Part shown: positions 22,009-34,459 of the stretch, in pieces
Position numbering within the stretch: the stretch's first letter is position 1
Layout: every line of letters starts with the position of its first letter
DNA from: Sclerotinia nivalis
Lineage: Eukaryota > Ascomycota > Leotiomycetes > Helotiales > Sclerotiniaceae
Length of the DNA: 64,000 nt
NCBI GenBank assembly: GCA_029531795.1
Contig: JAPEIS010000015.1
Coordinates: 744,001 to 808,000, forward strand
Reading direction: 5' to 3'
The notes under the pieces: generated by a model
Told to the model about the DNA's origin: nothing
The model's database searches: none
The model's input: only the letters and a program-made list of their open reading frames with translations
Made by a program: the position numbers and the translations under genes

Positions 22009-22729
22009 GATTGCTTTTCTCTGCTCTGCTCTGCTCTGCTTTGGTGGTTCTAGGGTTGGTAGGTCGAATTTCTTATACTTACTGTGGATTACGGTGTAGG
22101 ATTTAAATAAATTGATATGAAAATACAATATTTTAAACTGAAATTATGATGTACTTATAAATTTTAATCAAATGTGAATATGTCTGTGTTTAAAAAAAAT
22201 GGATATGTTTGTTTGTGTGAAGATATGATAAGAAGCTTCCTGCAGTTCACGAAGTTCAAAGTGAATGAAATAGAAAGATTCTTCTAAGAACAAAAGGGAG
22301 ATTATTGAGTTACAATGATTCAGATGCTTTAGGAGATGAGAAATAAACATTTTAACCTTGAGTTTTCATGATGGGAGGGAACCCGGAAACTTTTGGAAAT
22401 GGGATTGAGATTCCACTCGGCTATTCACTCTCTACTCCAGATTATCACTTCAACAATAGCAAATAAGTCACTCGCTTATTGTGACTCCAGGATAGAATTG
22501 TAATTACTCAAGGTCCCTATTGATTCACAATGACGCAATAATGAACAATAAACCATGATGACTCGAAATGTCAGGCGACAGATGAGTAAACTTCAATTCA
22601 TAAAGTTTCTTCCTCCTTTGATTTCTTCTTCTTCTTCTTTTCTTCTTCCTTTTATCATATCCTCAAGTGCTCATCGATATTTACTCATCAATAACTGTAC
22701 ATCTTAATAACGTGCGAATATACTTTAAT
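22009..22729. other. Intergenic with short microsatellites
   Basis: No gene seen. A CTGCT tandem (TGCTCTGCTCTGCTCTGCT) lies at about 22020-22042 right after the CAAX gene. A TTCTTC tract at 22617-22650 precedes the next gene and may be a pyrimidine-rich promoter element. Confidence 0.5.
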
Positions 22730-23308
22730 ATGATTCGGCAATCATCCGGACCACCATCCTCACCTTTCTTACAATGTTCCACTGTGGGCCGGAGAAGGAC
22801 TTCTGCTTATGATGATGTTCCTTCTCGTGTTGATATTGCTTCGCTTCCATGGTTACCTGGTGCTGGTGCTGAGAGTTTATTTACGCATGGTGCGCTTGAT
22901 ACCCCTTCAATACCTCTGCTACCTTCATCATCTTTACCACCTACTACAATACCATCTCTCTCTCCCGTAACCACTCCTGCTCCCGCACAACCTCCACCTC
23001 CACCTCCACCATCACAACCCACCCAACCACGCAAAAGCTCCCGCCCCTCCACCCCCAGCAAAAAACACCAAGAATCCCAACAATATCTCGCAGAAGAAAA
23101 GCGCAGAAAAAGAGATAGGAAAATAATTTTAATGAGGAGAAAGCAACGAAGAGAAGAAAGAGAAGAAGAAAGAGAAGAAGAAGAGAGGAGGGATGAGGAG
23201 GAAAGAAAGGAGAGGGAGAGGGAGAGACAAAGGTGTAATCGGTTGATGTGGGGGAGGAAGTGGGGTGTGAGGGGTGGGAGGGGTGTGAGGGGCGGGAGGG
23301 CAGGGTAG
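22730..23308 (+). CDS. Proline-rich protein with charged coiled region (192 aa)
   Basis: An open frame from ATG at 22730 (an in-frame ATG at 22667 is also possible) to TAG at 23306-23308. Residues 1-60 are mixed and protein-like (SSPFLQCSTVGRRRTSAYDD). There follows a Pro/Ser/Thr-rich segment with PAQPPPPPPPSQP, then about 80 residues dominated by Glu, Arg and Lys, probably a single long helix, then a Gly/Arg-rich tail. I do not recognise it. Part of the openness comes from purine-rich low-complexity DNA, so the gene call is tentative. Confidence 0.4.
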   Translation: MIRQSSGPPSSPFLQCSTVGRRRTSAYDDVPSRVDIASLPWLPGAGAESLFTHGALDTPSIPLLPSSSLPPTTIPSLSPVTTPAPAQPPPPPPPSQPTQPRKSSRPSTPSKKHQESQQYLAEEKRRKRDRKIILMRRKQRREEREEEREEEERRDEEERKERERERQRCNRLMWGRKWGVRGGRGVRGGRAG

Positions 23309-24086
23309 GATAAATAGGGCTGGAGATTAAGTAGAGGAGAGTAGGGAGTGATGGGGTGATGGGAACGATCGGTGTTTCGGGTGGAGTTTGGTGCTTTTGG
23401 TTGGTGGGTTGGGATTATGGGGGCGTTTGGATTGGGAGGTTGTTTTAGTTGCGTTGAGCTGGGTTTGTTATGGGAACTAGATAGTGGCGTGATGTTGATT
23501 GTTTCCTCTACCTAGATTGCGTAATGAAGAGGGGTTTTTACCAGATTTATACATTATCTTCAGTTGAAAGTTCTAATCCATGATTAATTCGAGATAAAAT
23601 TCGCTGCGTTAATAGCATGATTTTTCGAAAACCAAGGAGGGATCGAAATTTGACAAGAAATATACAGTTATGGTACCAAGTATGTACAAAATGTATTTGA
23701 GAATTTTGAAAACAAGAAATAAGAGGCTCCAGACTTCTTCGCCTTATGCCTGACTCTTTAAACGGTACGTCTGAGCAGAGTCCGCTGTAACTATCAAATG
23801 ACAATCTGTCGTCTGGGCAATGCACCTGTATTTATGCTTCACATTCATCATCTCCACCTGAAGATTCTGAGGTGGTCAAACTAGCAGCGCTATGAGAACA
23901 GAAGAAGCCAACGATGAGATAGAAATACTCGAGGCAATTGTGACGTAAACAATAGATGCCGTCAAACAAGCTACAATCGATCCTTCAGCGGTAAAAGTTG
24001 CCGGCAAATCGATGTACCAGCAGCAATTGATGAAGATATTGTAAAATAACCGGAGTAGTGGAAGCCATCAATACAGAACTAGCGAC
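23309..24086. other. Intergenic, convergent 3' ends
   Basis: Lies between the 3' end of a plus-strand gene and the 3' end of the CE16-type esterase. The minus frame at 23547-23825 shows no family features. Confidence 0.45.
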
Positions 24087-25150
24087 CTATGAATTTGAAG
24101 AACTAGCCTGGAAAAAAGTGCCCGACAATTGTTCTGCAACACCCTCTGCAACCAATTTTTGAATCGCTTGACCAGGATGGAGATTGTTGAACCAAAGACA
24201 AGTGGTTCCATCAGCGTCGAAACAAGTTGCGTTTGTAGCTCCATATGTTGCTGGAGCATTGAGGGCGTTGTTGAATGGGACTTGAGTGTCAAAGACGTAT
24301 GTGGTAAGGCCAGTATTAGCGCTTTTGAACGTGGCTACTCGGGCTCTGAGCTCGGTATTGTAGGCGGTTATGACGGTGGCTTCTAAGGAGGTGACGGAAT
24401 CACCATATGCGAGCATCATGGGGGACTTGTCGATGGCTTGGTGGGATTGTTAGTATCAAAGCGCCTGCAGTTCATTTTTCACCAACATTTTTATTTGGGA
24501 TTCGGAACATCTGGGCATATAACTTACGAGGACAATTCAAGAACAAAAAGTTTCTTCCTCCTGCATTGTACAAAAGTTGTGCTTGAGCAAAGTATTTATC
24601 GAAGATAGCACTGATGACATCCGTTTCATTGGATAACCAATATGAATTACCAATATCATTGACACCGAACCAAAGGGCGAAAAGGGAGTTATCTGCGGTC
24701 CAAGCGACATCGGTAGGTGCTGGCGAGAGGTTGTCGATGAATTCGGCGGTTTGGTTTATAAGGGTCAAGACTGTGGATTCATATGGTGTTACGATACTAG
24801 CATCCACAACAGCGCCACCATAAGCAAAGTTGTATGAGAGAATAAGGGAGGAGTTGTAAGTTTCCACAAGATGTCCAATCCAATTGATGCCGTTGTCGCT
24901 AGTATAACCTGGAAATGCTGGGTTACCAATGGGATTATCAGCTGAAGGCTTAGTGCCGGTGATATCAAAACCAGTCTGAGAGTATGAATCGCCACTATTG
25001 TTATTAGTATCCGAATGATCATCTGAATAAGAGATATAAATACAAGGAGAAGAGATATTTGGTATCAGTAGTAGCACGGGATTTAATAGATTTGGTAGGA
25101 GAAGCGAGAGTGCAGCCAATCAGGGCTAACAAGGCGAAGTTATTCATCAT
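24087..25150 (-). CDS. Secreted GDSL/SGNH esterase, CE16 acetylesterase type (307 aa)
   Basis: Three exons on the minus strand: 25150-25044, 24994-24528 and 24436-24087, with introns of 49 and 91 bases (perfect TACTAAT/TACTAAC branch sites), totalling 307 residues. A signal peptide (MMNNFALLALIGCTLASP) is followed by KYLFSFGDSYSQTGFD, the block I GDS motif with nucleophile near S39; the first intron lies between the two halves of this motif. Block III is WFGVNDIGNSY, with Gly and Asn of the oxyanion hole. FLNCPPIDKSP is family-typical and spans the second intron. The catalytic D..H pair is in FNNLHPGQAIQ (His near 278). Fungal CE16 enzymes remove acetyl groups from plant-wall oligosaccharides; the substrate here is inferred from family. 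Confidence 0.92.
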
Positions 25151-28100
25151 GATGTTAAACAAAGTAGAGATGCGATGTAAAAGTACTAAAGGAAACAAAA
25201 CGGAAATCTGGTCTCTCATTCTACATAAAGTTGAGAATGGTTCATATTTAAGCATCTCGATGCTAATACCCCACAACCATTTTAATCCATCAAAAATAGC
25301 TATGCGCGCGAGAAGTAAATGAATATAAATGACAATGCCCAAATCTAATAATCTGAAAGGATTTTGATTGGGGGAATTGCTCCTCATCGATCGAATGACT
25401 GGCTGTTTTGCAGGGGAGTAATAACCTCAAGTGACACTGGCCAATCAAGGGATTGTTTCAAGTAAATAAAAATCCCACAGGTTGTTTGAAAAAGACAAAA
25501 AATGGTTTTTGAGGGTTCGGGACAAATGAAGTACATCGAGTGGATATTTTAAATGCTTTTCTGAGATTGCGTCGCATTTGAAGAAAGTTCTGGTGGTTGT
25601 CAAAATTATGCTTGAATTCCAAGGCAAGATTCCTCTCAGTCACTCGAATGTTTGGTTCCGGAGCACAAGCATTGCTAGAGTGAATGTTTCCCTCCGAAAC
25701 CATATGCGATGGAAAAGTGATGATTTTGGAAGATATCCTGATCAATCGCAGGCAATAAGTGAAGCCTCAGGAAGGTGTTGTATTTGTTGATGTGGTTTTG
25801 GTCAATTCCTCCGCGGCGACGCGTCCGTTTGCGCTCTCCCATCCTTCCTGCTGTCCACCTTTTCTTCTTCACTTTATATGCATCGCATTTCTCATCCGTC
25901 CATCCTCTTCGTAACCATCATATTTCGACGCAAATCTGTAAGGTCATACATGGTTCGTTCTTCAAAGACTGAACAAGGTAATGAAACGGCGAACACTCGG
26001 GGGCAAATGTCACATGCATTATCACGTGCACATCTCCAATTTTGGAAAGAGACAATCAATCGAGTCTCACATTCATCGACGATTTTGGAATCAGCAGCAT
26101 CTAACAACATTTTTTTTATCATCCCGTGCCTGGCATCGCTATATAGGAGGTTCAATTTTACAACGGAAGAATCAGCAGTGGTTTACTTGACAAGACCATC
26201 GACGGGTTTTACTTCATATCTGTGCTACTCACACCTGAGGTTCTTGAGGCTGCTTAGAAGTCGAGAGTGTGACAACCAAACCTATTAAATGAAAACGACT
26301 AGGATTGGGAGTAAGTACAAAGGTTTGGTATGTACAAATCTCATATATGGGTTAGGGAAACGCAATGGGCCGTGTTACCCCGCCACATTACCACGATGGG
26401 AAAATCCGGGTCATGGAATTCAACTACCAGACGCAAATTTTCTATCTTGGGTTCTTCCGACTTCGAGCTTAATACGTGGGACATGCAATATGGTCAGAAA
26501 TCTCAGGCCAAGAGATCTTCATTTCCGTCGAACCAAGTGTGTTTTGTTCCACTGAGTGATTCAGTTGTGGACACCATTAGCCAACCAAGTGGTTGGCTGC
26601 CGATCAGCCAACTCAACCCCATATCAAAGATGGTACCCGACAGTGGGGCGTATTTCCATTTACATGTGAGTTCCAAGTGGGCAAGAGAAGTGTAGTTTTC
26701 ATCTCGTGGCCGTTGCTCAAAAGACTTTTTGAGGAACTTGTCTTTCGGCTGGGGCATCAATATGTGTGCCACACCTCATCAGTGGTTCTTGGCTCTAAGC
26801 AGATGGTGTTTATTTCCAGTAGCAGTTTGCTATCCCTGGATACATCCCAAGTCCGTTACATAAAGAGGTCACGATAAAAGGACGATAGATAAGGTGACGA
26901 GCGTTTGGAATTTATGAATCATCACGCCATGAACGGAGTGACTGTATACTATCCACTCAAATACTCCGATTTTCGATTCTTCTCCTGCAACTACCATTCA
27001 GAGTGGAGAGTAAGGTTTTTAATACAATTAGTAGTTCTGGTGTGAAAAAAACTTTCAACTTGCTTGCACTTGACGATCCTAATTTTTGGGGATTTCCTGG
27101 GGAATTTTGTTTTTGTAGATTTCCTAAAAAGAAATAACCGTTTGCATTCACTGCCGAAATTTTTGAGCGCAGAAAACTTATCACTTGCAATCATGATGAC
27201 TCCATAAGTTCCTTAAGCAAAAGGTGATGAGTCAGTCATGCTTCGTCAAAAGAAATATTTTCATAGCAGGATGTATACCTTATCTTTATCTGCTAAGAAT
27301 ATTGATATTGAATACACAACTCCATCAAGTGAAAATGTGGTACATTACTTTACCATCGAGTACCTCCTAGTGATGTATTCAAGCCGAACTGATCTCATTC
27401 CTAATGATTGATTTCGCCTCTACTGGCAAAGCTTTTGGTTCATTCTGGCATCTTTGAACACATATTATGAAGTAGGTATAGTTGACAGCCAAAGTATCTT
27501 CAATAAATTCACCAACATATGCCGTAGAATCTTTTATAACTATGCATCATATAATACATCAAATGTTCCCTCATCACAATAGTAAGTATACAGATTGTCC
27601 TCGCCTTCATTGCTATAACAGCTCAGTCATCGTCTGCAAATCAAGAAAGATCATCAATCTTCATTCAGAAAAACTATCTACCTATTTCCTTTGGCGTATT
27701 CGCAACGATAGCTTGCATCTTCACCAGTTTCTCAAGCCTAAACTCAAAGATGGCAAATGACTGCATTTAGAAATCGTCCCATTCTACATCTTCGGGTAGA
27801 TCATCTGGTCTAATGACCTTTTAAATGTGTCTGTAGTTATTATCTTATGTGCATAGTAGTTATAGTAGTAGTGACCCATTCTCAATTTGCATTATCTTCA
27901 GCGTGCTTATGAACACACCATATGAGGATTTCATGTTTTGCATCAAATTTTGAGAATTTTTGGAGAAGTACCAATTATCTATATGTTCCGGCATTCCAAT
28001 ACTGTTAGAATATAGACCATATGAAGGTTATACATGGTTACTTTTTGGTATAAAACATTCCAATATAAACCTTGTATATAATCAGTATCCAGCACCAACA

Positions 28101-29769
28101 TGCTACCTGAATACACTGGATTTTAGCAGCGTATACGTAACATCGCCGTAGAGATTTCAACAAATAACCATTCGTAATGCAGCAAACTTGCAAATAGTCT
28201 TCCGATGTTTCCGGATGGAAGTCAGTATTGAGAGTCCGGATTGTCTCCCAATCGTGTTCTAACAGATTAAATGTTCCTTCAATAAGATCTGGTATAACCG
28301 GATGGGTACGAATATTCATCATTGTATATATAAATATAAAATAAACGAACTTTTTATTCATAATATCGTATAAGGTGATGGTGCTAGTGCTAATAATTAT
28401 AATGGAACTACTACTATCCTAGTATAATAGCATACTTGGCGAGTTTAGTGTATCAGAAACTACTTAAGAAAGTATCTCGGAGAGGATGACCTGGTATTAT
28501 ACAAAGTATGAAAGAGCGAGGAAGCTTCAATTTGGTAAGTTCCCTTTGAAGCTATTCCTATGTGCCAGGCATCTGAGACAATGACATGGGTGCTTTCGAT
28601 CACAATGGTTATAATATCTTCTTCATGAACTAAAGCTAGAAGACATTTGGGTGAGCCGGAGCGATGGATGTATCATTTTGCAACTTTGGTTACTATTAGA
28701 ATATTAAAGCTTTATTGTAGAGTAATATATAATTTCTGAATGTTCAACCGGTTGATGAATGGTCTATATCTGCTGCTGTTTAGCATAACATTCAGTGTAT
28801 ATATGACATCTTTGTATATATATATATATTATACTTATATCATCTTACGATTTGCTGATACACGTCCCGCCAATTATAGTTAACAAATGCCGCTCGTAAC
28901 CAATCTGCGTATATAGTATATCCGATGAGTCTGATGTTATCTTCCTGCAGAAACTGTGATTGTTTATCCATCTAAAATCCAATTCTTCTCCAATATCTCA
29001 AAAGAATACCAAACCCATATATTCATACACACAACTCTAAAATCCATCTCATCTCCCGCATCTAAAAACTATATCACCTCTACATCACCTCTACACCTCT
29101 CCATCACTCCAAACTTCAAACCCCAAACCCCTCAACCCACATCTTTTCAAGCTCTCTAAACTCTCCAGATAAAATACTTTCTATTTATTCATCAAACACA
29201 CTAAAATTCTCCTCTCATCTCTTCTCATCCAGACATTATTCAGATATCATCTAAATACTACAATACATAAACCTCACCCCCTCAAGATCTTTAAAATAAA
29301 TACAGCTATCACATCGAATAATAATCCGCTAAAATCTATCTAATTCTCAAAATTTCAAAAGTGATAAGAAATTTGAGTATTTCTAGGATTTAGATAGGAG
29401 TGTTATTTATGTATATATCATTCCAACAAATAAATTCGTATCATCGAATAGTTTAAAGAGATTACCAGGTCTATTCTTATTTATTCAAACCCAGAAAGAT
29501 TCTTTCCACCTTCGAACTCCGAGGAGATCTATTAATTATCATTCCCTCAGAATCACAAAATATACATTTCACCAAAAGTACCAGACGAAACACATCAAAA
29601 CCAGCAAATTAAAAGAGACAGTTTAATCCCACACATATCATTCATCAACCTACCATAACAAACACCAACCAACCAATCAACCACCACCCCAAAGAACCCA
29701 AAAGACCCACAAAGACCCACCAACACCCAATAAAAACCCAAAGTATCTCTCATGTTTCCCTCCCATTGC
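25151..29769. other. Long gene-poor AT-rich region
   Basis: About 4.6 kb without a gene I can support. Frames at 25878-26288, 26330-26695 and 26503-26772 overlap on both strands and have no motifs. The minus frame at 28038-28361 has some protein-like sequence but starts in AT-rich DNA. From 28950 to 29730 the plus strand is markedly C/A-rich and poor in G, a strand asymmetry that gives spurious open frames. The promoter of the esterase should lie just above 25150. Confidence 0.4.
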
Positions 29770-30845
29770 TCACTTTCCATAATATCCCAAATATTCCGGA
29801 AACCCCCGAAGATAACGATTTATATGGCCAACTTTACTCCAATCGAAGGAATTTGCGCCATCAAAAAGAGGACTTTCACCAGGCTGAGCGCTAGTCTGAT
29901 TGGCAGGAACTCTGCTGCCAGGCTGACCGAAGGCATACGGTTGGCTACCATTGTGATGGGAAGATGGGTTTGTGTAGCTCTGTCCAGTAGTAGCAAAGGC
30001 TGAGCACCAGGCTTGTAAGTATGGCTGACGCTTGGCTTCTTCATAGTTGCCATTGGGCGGGGCTGCAAATGACAAGTACCACCAGTCGCAGATAGACTAG
30101 TTCGTCTGTTGGTCTCGGATGCAACCTTGTGAGTTAAATAATCATTGGTCAATTCGTCCATCTTATTGGCCATTTCTCTCTCTTTGAGGCGGGCTTCGTA
30201 GTGGGGGTCCAAATTTTGGATCAAGTGCCAAACCGCCTGACGACTTCGGATTCGCAGGTACCGACAAGCTTTGGTAGTGACGTTTCGGCTTTAACAGCAT
30301 CGTGGCGGATGAATTCAGCTAGACTGTTTATTTCAATTGGCAAGACTTGCACGCCTCTCGTGTGATCATGCGTTAGATATTCCTTTGTATGCTCACGCCA
30401 TTTAGGGTAAGCAGAGTTGGTAGCAGAGACTGTGACGAGAAAATATTAGCAAACTATGTTCATTAAACGAAGGTATGCTGTGGATTTACACTAACTGGAG
30501 ATTAGAAGACAAGAACCACTGTTAGAGCCAAGAAGTGGAGCCATTCCTGATGAACTCGTAGAAGTAGATGGTAAGGTCGCGCCAAGGGAGGTTGAGGCAC
30601 CAGCAGAGGCTCCATCGGTCGCGCCAATAACATTCAAGGTATCCGTAGGGGATTCAACGTTTGCAGTGGCATTTTCGTCGACTATAGGCAATTGAGGTTG
30701 AATAGCAGTTGGTACCTGTCTTTGAGGGACTTCAAAGAGTTAGTTATTAAGCTCACATGCCGCAGGTGTGTATTTGACAGGAAATTGATGGCTACTTACC
30801 AGGAGCGCTTTCCTTTGGGCCAAACGTGAGCTTAGAGTGATCCAT
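29770..30845 (-). CDS. Multi-exon gene with unresolved frame changes, possibly broken
   Basis: The 5' part is consistent: exon 1 30845-30800 (MDHSKLTFGPKESAP), then an intron to about 30734, then a Ser/Thr/Ala-rich exon ending near 30489 (GTTAGT donor), then an intron to about 30437 (TTGCTAAT branch, CACAG acceptor). The next exon reads NSAYPKWREHTKEYLTHDHT and on to NSLAEFIRHDAVKAE. After that the reading shifts to another frame around 30270 (RYLRIRSRQAVWHLIQNLDP, KEREMANKMDELTNDYL). It shifts again near 30110 to a Gly/Ser/Asn/Gln-rich tail ending NRYLRGFPEYLGYYGK at 29770. The only GT..AG choices at these two shifts give introns of about 29 and 35 bases, shorter than any other here. Family not recognised. 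Either very short introns, sequence errors or a decaying gene. Confidence 0.45.
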
Positions 30846-31676
30846 TTTGAATTCTTCAAGATCGGAACTGATAAATTGTCTCGTGCAATTGACTGCTAAG
30901 ATCTTTCTCGAAGATTTGATTGACGCAGAGAACTTGCAATGAGAAGAAAAGAAGTCGCAGATCTTTCTCGCTGCTGTTTGCCAATGTAGAGAGGAAGAAG
31001 ATAACCCACAAGCTAACATTGGTTGCGTCGACTCGACTTGATGAATTCAAAGTGACTTCTTTACCAAATCGTGCCATTATCTCCATTGAAGCGAATAAAT
31101 GGACTGTCACGTGATATCAACTACCATCCTAAGCCAATGATGTATACGGCCTTGGACGGTACCGAGTTGTCCGAGAGACTGGTGAATCGGTAACCATAAT
31201 CTTAGGAAACATTTCATGGCCAAAGCCTTTGATGCATCATACCAACTAACACTGATATCGACATGCTTTTCACGAGATAGCCTCCTTAAACAAACGACGT
31301 TGAAATTTGTAATACTTCCAGTGATTTTGTACGACCTTTACAGGACAAGTTTTTATTACTCCAACCAAAATTTTTATGCTTAAGCGTAAGTCGATCATGT
31401 TCCTGCATGATAATATGCTAATTGTGGATAGTATTTGATTGGTACAGTTGAGCCAATCCCTATGAAGAGCGTGGCAATATCCTGGAAATAAACAACTCGA
31501 CGAACATGAAACAAATACGTGCAGCAGCGGACGTGTACGTGCGAACTAAGCTAAAGGCGGGGTTGCATCCGGAGTATCTCTTGCGGTTTCTGAAGAACGC
31601 ATTTAATATAAATTTGTGCCACAATTTCCAGAAAGAAAAGTTGTTTTGCCGTGCTGCAGTTTTCGTCTTTAAGAAC
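30846..31676. other. Divergent promoter region
   Basis: Lies between divergently arranged genes. Frames at 30856-31110 shadow each other on both strands. An open frame runs upstream in phase with the next gene from 31506, so the start of that gene could be further 5'. A CACGTGA site lies near 31110. Confidence 0.4.
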
Positions 31677-32854
31677 ATGGCTTGTCAAACCAGATTCGAC
31701 AAAATGTCTCCTTTCTTGTCTTCACAAGGAGAAAAGGAAAAAGAACAGTTGCGTAGTATGATGGCAAAGAGGTTTAGGGCTAATAGCAGTGAGATGGCAG
31801 CTGAGCTGCGTACACTTGGTGAGTCTTTAATGTTCAATGTTCTCTCCCGTTAATGCATTGCTAAGTACGACCACAGCGGACGCCTTGGATGAAAACTTGG
31901 AGTTCCAGCGGTTGATGAGTGGAAGGACGAGAACAGAAGATGTAGAAGGTATTCAAACTCTTCACACACAGTATATGAAGACTTCATACTAATGTACTCG
32001 CAGATCGGATCCTCTCGCGACTAGCAGATTTAAGATCCAAGGGCGAGAAAGTAAATGGTTTACACGATGACCCACCCAGACTGCCAACGCCGTCTCAACA
32101 GAGATCTGTGTCTAGAGATTCTCTCCGTCGTACTGAGCGGTCGACAAACCTGTGTGGGATGCATAATGGGCAGTCCGACCCTCGATCATATGGAAGAAGC
32201 GCGGCAGAGCGTCTACCGCTAGGTAGACACTATTCAGAAAACGACGTTCCTCATGAAATTGTGCGCCCAAGCTCCACGCAGCCAGCTCGCTCAATGACCC
32301 CGCAGCCCACTCGGCCAAGAACTATCCAGTCCATTCGGTCAATGACTCCACAGCCAGCACCTACGAGTAATCATCTTCATCATAGCTCCAATAGTCGGAA
32401 TCATAGTCAACCACCTTATGCTCGTGCTTCAGCCCATACATCTATCGTTGCTCGTGGTGGCCAAGATCGACGTCGTAGTCGACCACCTCCTCAGCGTTTG
32501 TACGAGGTACCTGACCCTCCGCAATCATACGGTCTGAGTCTCCCTCCAGACCTCGAGTCAAATCCATATTACCGACCCCAAGTTGCGTCCCCGTCTGAAC
32601 GTGTCCCTCGAAGAGAGTGCTTTCCTCGAATTGCCGAGGAAAAAAGAGGCAGAAAAATGGAGGCAACTGTATGGGCGAGTCATCATGAGACAGTATACCA
32701 AAACGATTCTAACATTGTTGAACGAGAATATGATCCTGAGAGAGACGAGGACGCTGAATCCGTCGGATCCTTGGATCATTTCCAGCCGACCGCACCACCC
32801 AGAATGATCAAAGCCCAGAATAGAGTGACATGGAATGGATCATTCAGCCGGTGA
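31677..32854 (+). CDS. Disordered Arg/Ser/Pro-rich protein (354 aa)
   Basis: Three exons, 31677-31818, 31877-31948 and 32004-32854. Intron 1 is 58 bases (GTGAGT..CACAG) and intron 2 is 55 bases (TACTAAT branch, GCAG acceptor). The frame is continuous and gives 354 residues from ATG 31677; an in-frame start at 31506 would add 57. The N-terminal 90 residues are charged and helical (EKEKEQLRSMMAKRFR, LDENLEFQRLMSGRTR, ILSRLADLRSKGEK) and may form a coiled coil. The rest is low complexity, with a repeated SMTPQP unit (ARSMTPQPTRPRT, then SIRSMTPQPAPT) and RRRSRPPPQ. Not recognised. A nuclear or scaffold role would be guesswork. Confidence 0.65.
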
Positions 32855-33954
32855 CTGTTAGGTTATCACATGAAGACCACTTCAAACATCGCCAGTTCAA
32901 ATCCGATCATTAACACTGCAGAGCCCGGAAGTGAAAGCACCTGTGTTTCATTCTGGTAGCCGTTCTTTTTTTCTCTTTCTACATGAGAACTTCTCTCATT
33001 TTCACTCTTTCTGGCGACAAAATCTGTTCAACAACTCATGGCAATGGGTGGTGGTTTGATATATGATGAGGCCATTGTGCATTTCCTCACCTTTCTTCCA
33101 GGAGAAGAAGTGGAATTGAAATGAATTTTCATCATCCTGGGCAAGGTATTGTTGTGGCCATCAATGCTATCATTGAGGCTACCAACCTATGATAGATGTT
33201 ATGGATAGAATGGATGGATGGATTGTCATGATAAAAATCAGAGTGTGTAGATTTCTTCGAGGTTCAAGAAGAGCTTCGGGCCGACAATCCTCCGGAGGCC
33301 CGTGCTGGGGAAATACACAAAGCAATGGGCCTGCCATTATGTATACAAAGTACTTGATCACGATCTACTTATTTTCTTAGATAGTTCTCTGGAGAATGAT
33401 ATATTCTTCAAATATGCAATCATTAAAGAGAAATTTCGATTTTTAATATTTTTTTTCGGATTTCATGTACGAAGTGAGAATCCCTTGGATAGCATGTCAT
33501 TGGCGAATGATATGCAAATACTTTGGGATCCTGATCCTGCCCAACAAAGATGGTCACATTAAACGGTACATCCTTTTAGAGTTGAGAGTTGTCTGACTAT
33601 AAATGCAATATCAAGTTAAAATACTCTCTACCTTGAGTTTTCAGGGCATAGAATGATACTACCCTGCAGTATCTTAGTCTGTCCTGAACATGAAACATGT
33701 AACAAAAGCCCAGAGCAGCCAAAATGGTGGGTAACACAACTGTCGTTTGCTGATCGCCGGTCACATTGAATGAATGCCACGGTAAAAGAGTTCGCTGGAT
33801 TCCTGCAGTTCATTCATCTTGGAAGCTAAATTGAATGTATGCGTCGTCATGGTTTGTTTTTACAAATCCAGTATGTATGGATAAATCAGGTTATTCCACG
33901 TAGGTACGCTACGTTTCGGGTGAGCTGTTCATGTATGAATTTCTCCACGCCCTG
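32855..33954. other. Intergenic, no gene seen
   Basis: 3' region of the preceding gene, then short chance frames at 33179-33813 on both strands. Confidence 0.5.
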
Positions 33955-34292
33955 TTAAGTCATCCTATTACTATGAATAACACTGGGCCAAGAGACCGTC
34001 ATGAGATAGGGAGCAAGTAGATCGTTGGATGACATAGACTGAAGATAGTGAAGCATGCTGTTCCGGACTTCTTCCTCCTGGGTGAAGAATGGTGAACTTG
34101 TTTTGGTTCGAGACTCCAGGCCCACAATGTCCCCTCTCCGACCAGACATCTCAGAATCCTATGACAAGTCGAAGATATGCGAAATCGAAACAACAAATGA
34201 AAGGACCATGAACAACAAGGTTGTGAAACAACCTATCTGCACTAATTCATACTCACCAGGAGTGAAGTATATTGCGAGGAACCATTATTCAT
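33955..34292 (-). CDS. Very small two-exon gene, unknown (79 aa)
   Basis: Exon 1 34292-34257 (MNNGSSQYTSLL) and exon 2 34158-33955, joined over a 98-base intron with GTGAGT donor and GTCATAG acceptor, phase 0. The product of 79 residues is SGRRGDIVGLESRTKT, then SPFFTQEEEVRNSMLHYLQS, then a hydrophobic stretch LLAPYLMTVSWPSVI. The EEEVRNSMLHYLQSM part could form an amphipathic helix. I do not recognise it. It lies downstream of, and on the same strand as, the ZNF706-like gene, 167 bases away. An alternative is an unlisted exon of a longer transcript. Confidence 0.4.
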
Positions 34293-34459
34293 AATTGCTT
34301 TGGGAAACCAAATAATTGGCTCTATAAAATCTGTCCCCCGATCCCTCATAGACCCTTCATCGGAATTCGCAATGCCCTCAGGATGATTGATTTCGCCTTA
34401 CTCCCCGACAATTCATGATATCATTTCCCACCATCCTGTATTTGTATTGGTCCAGCCTT

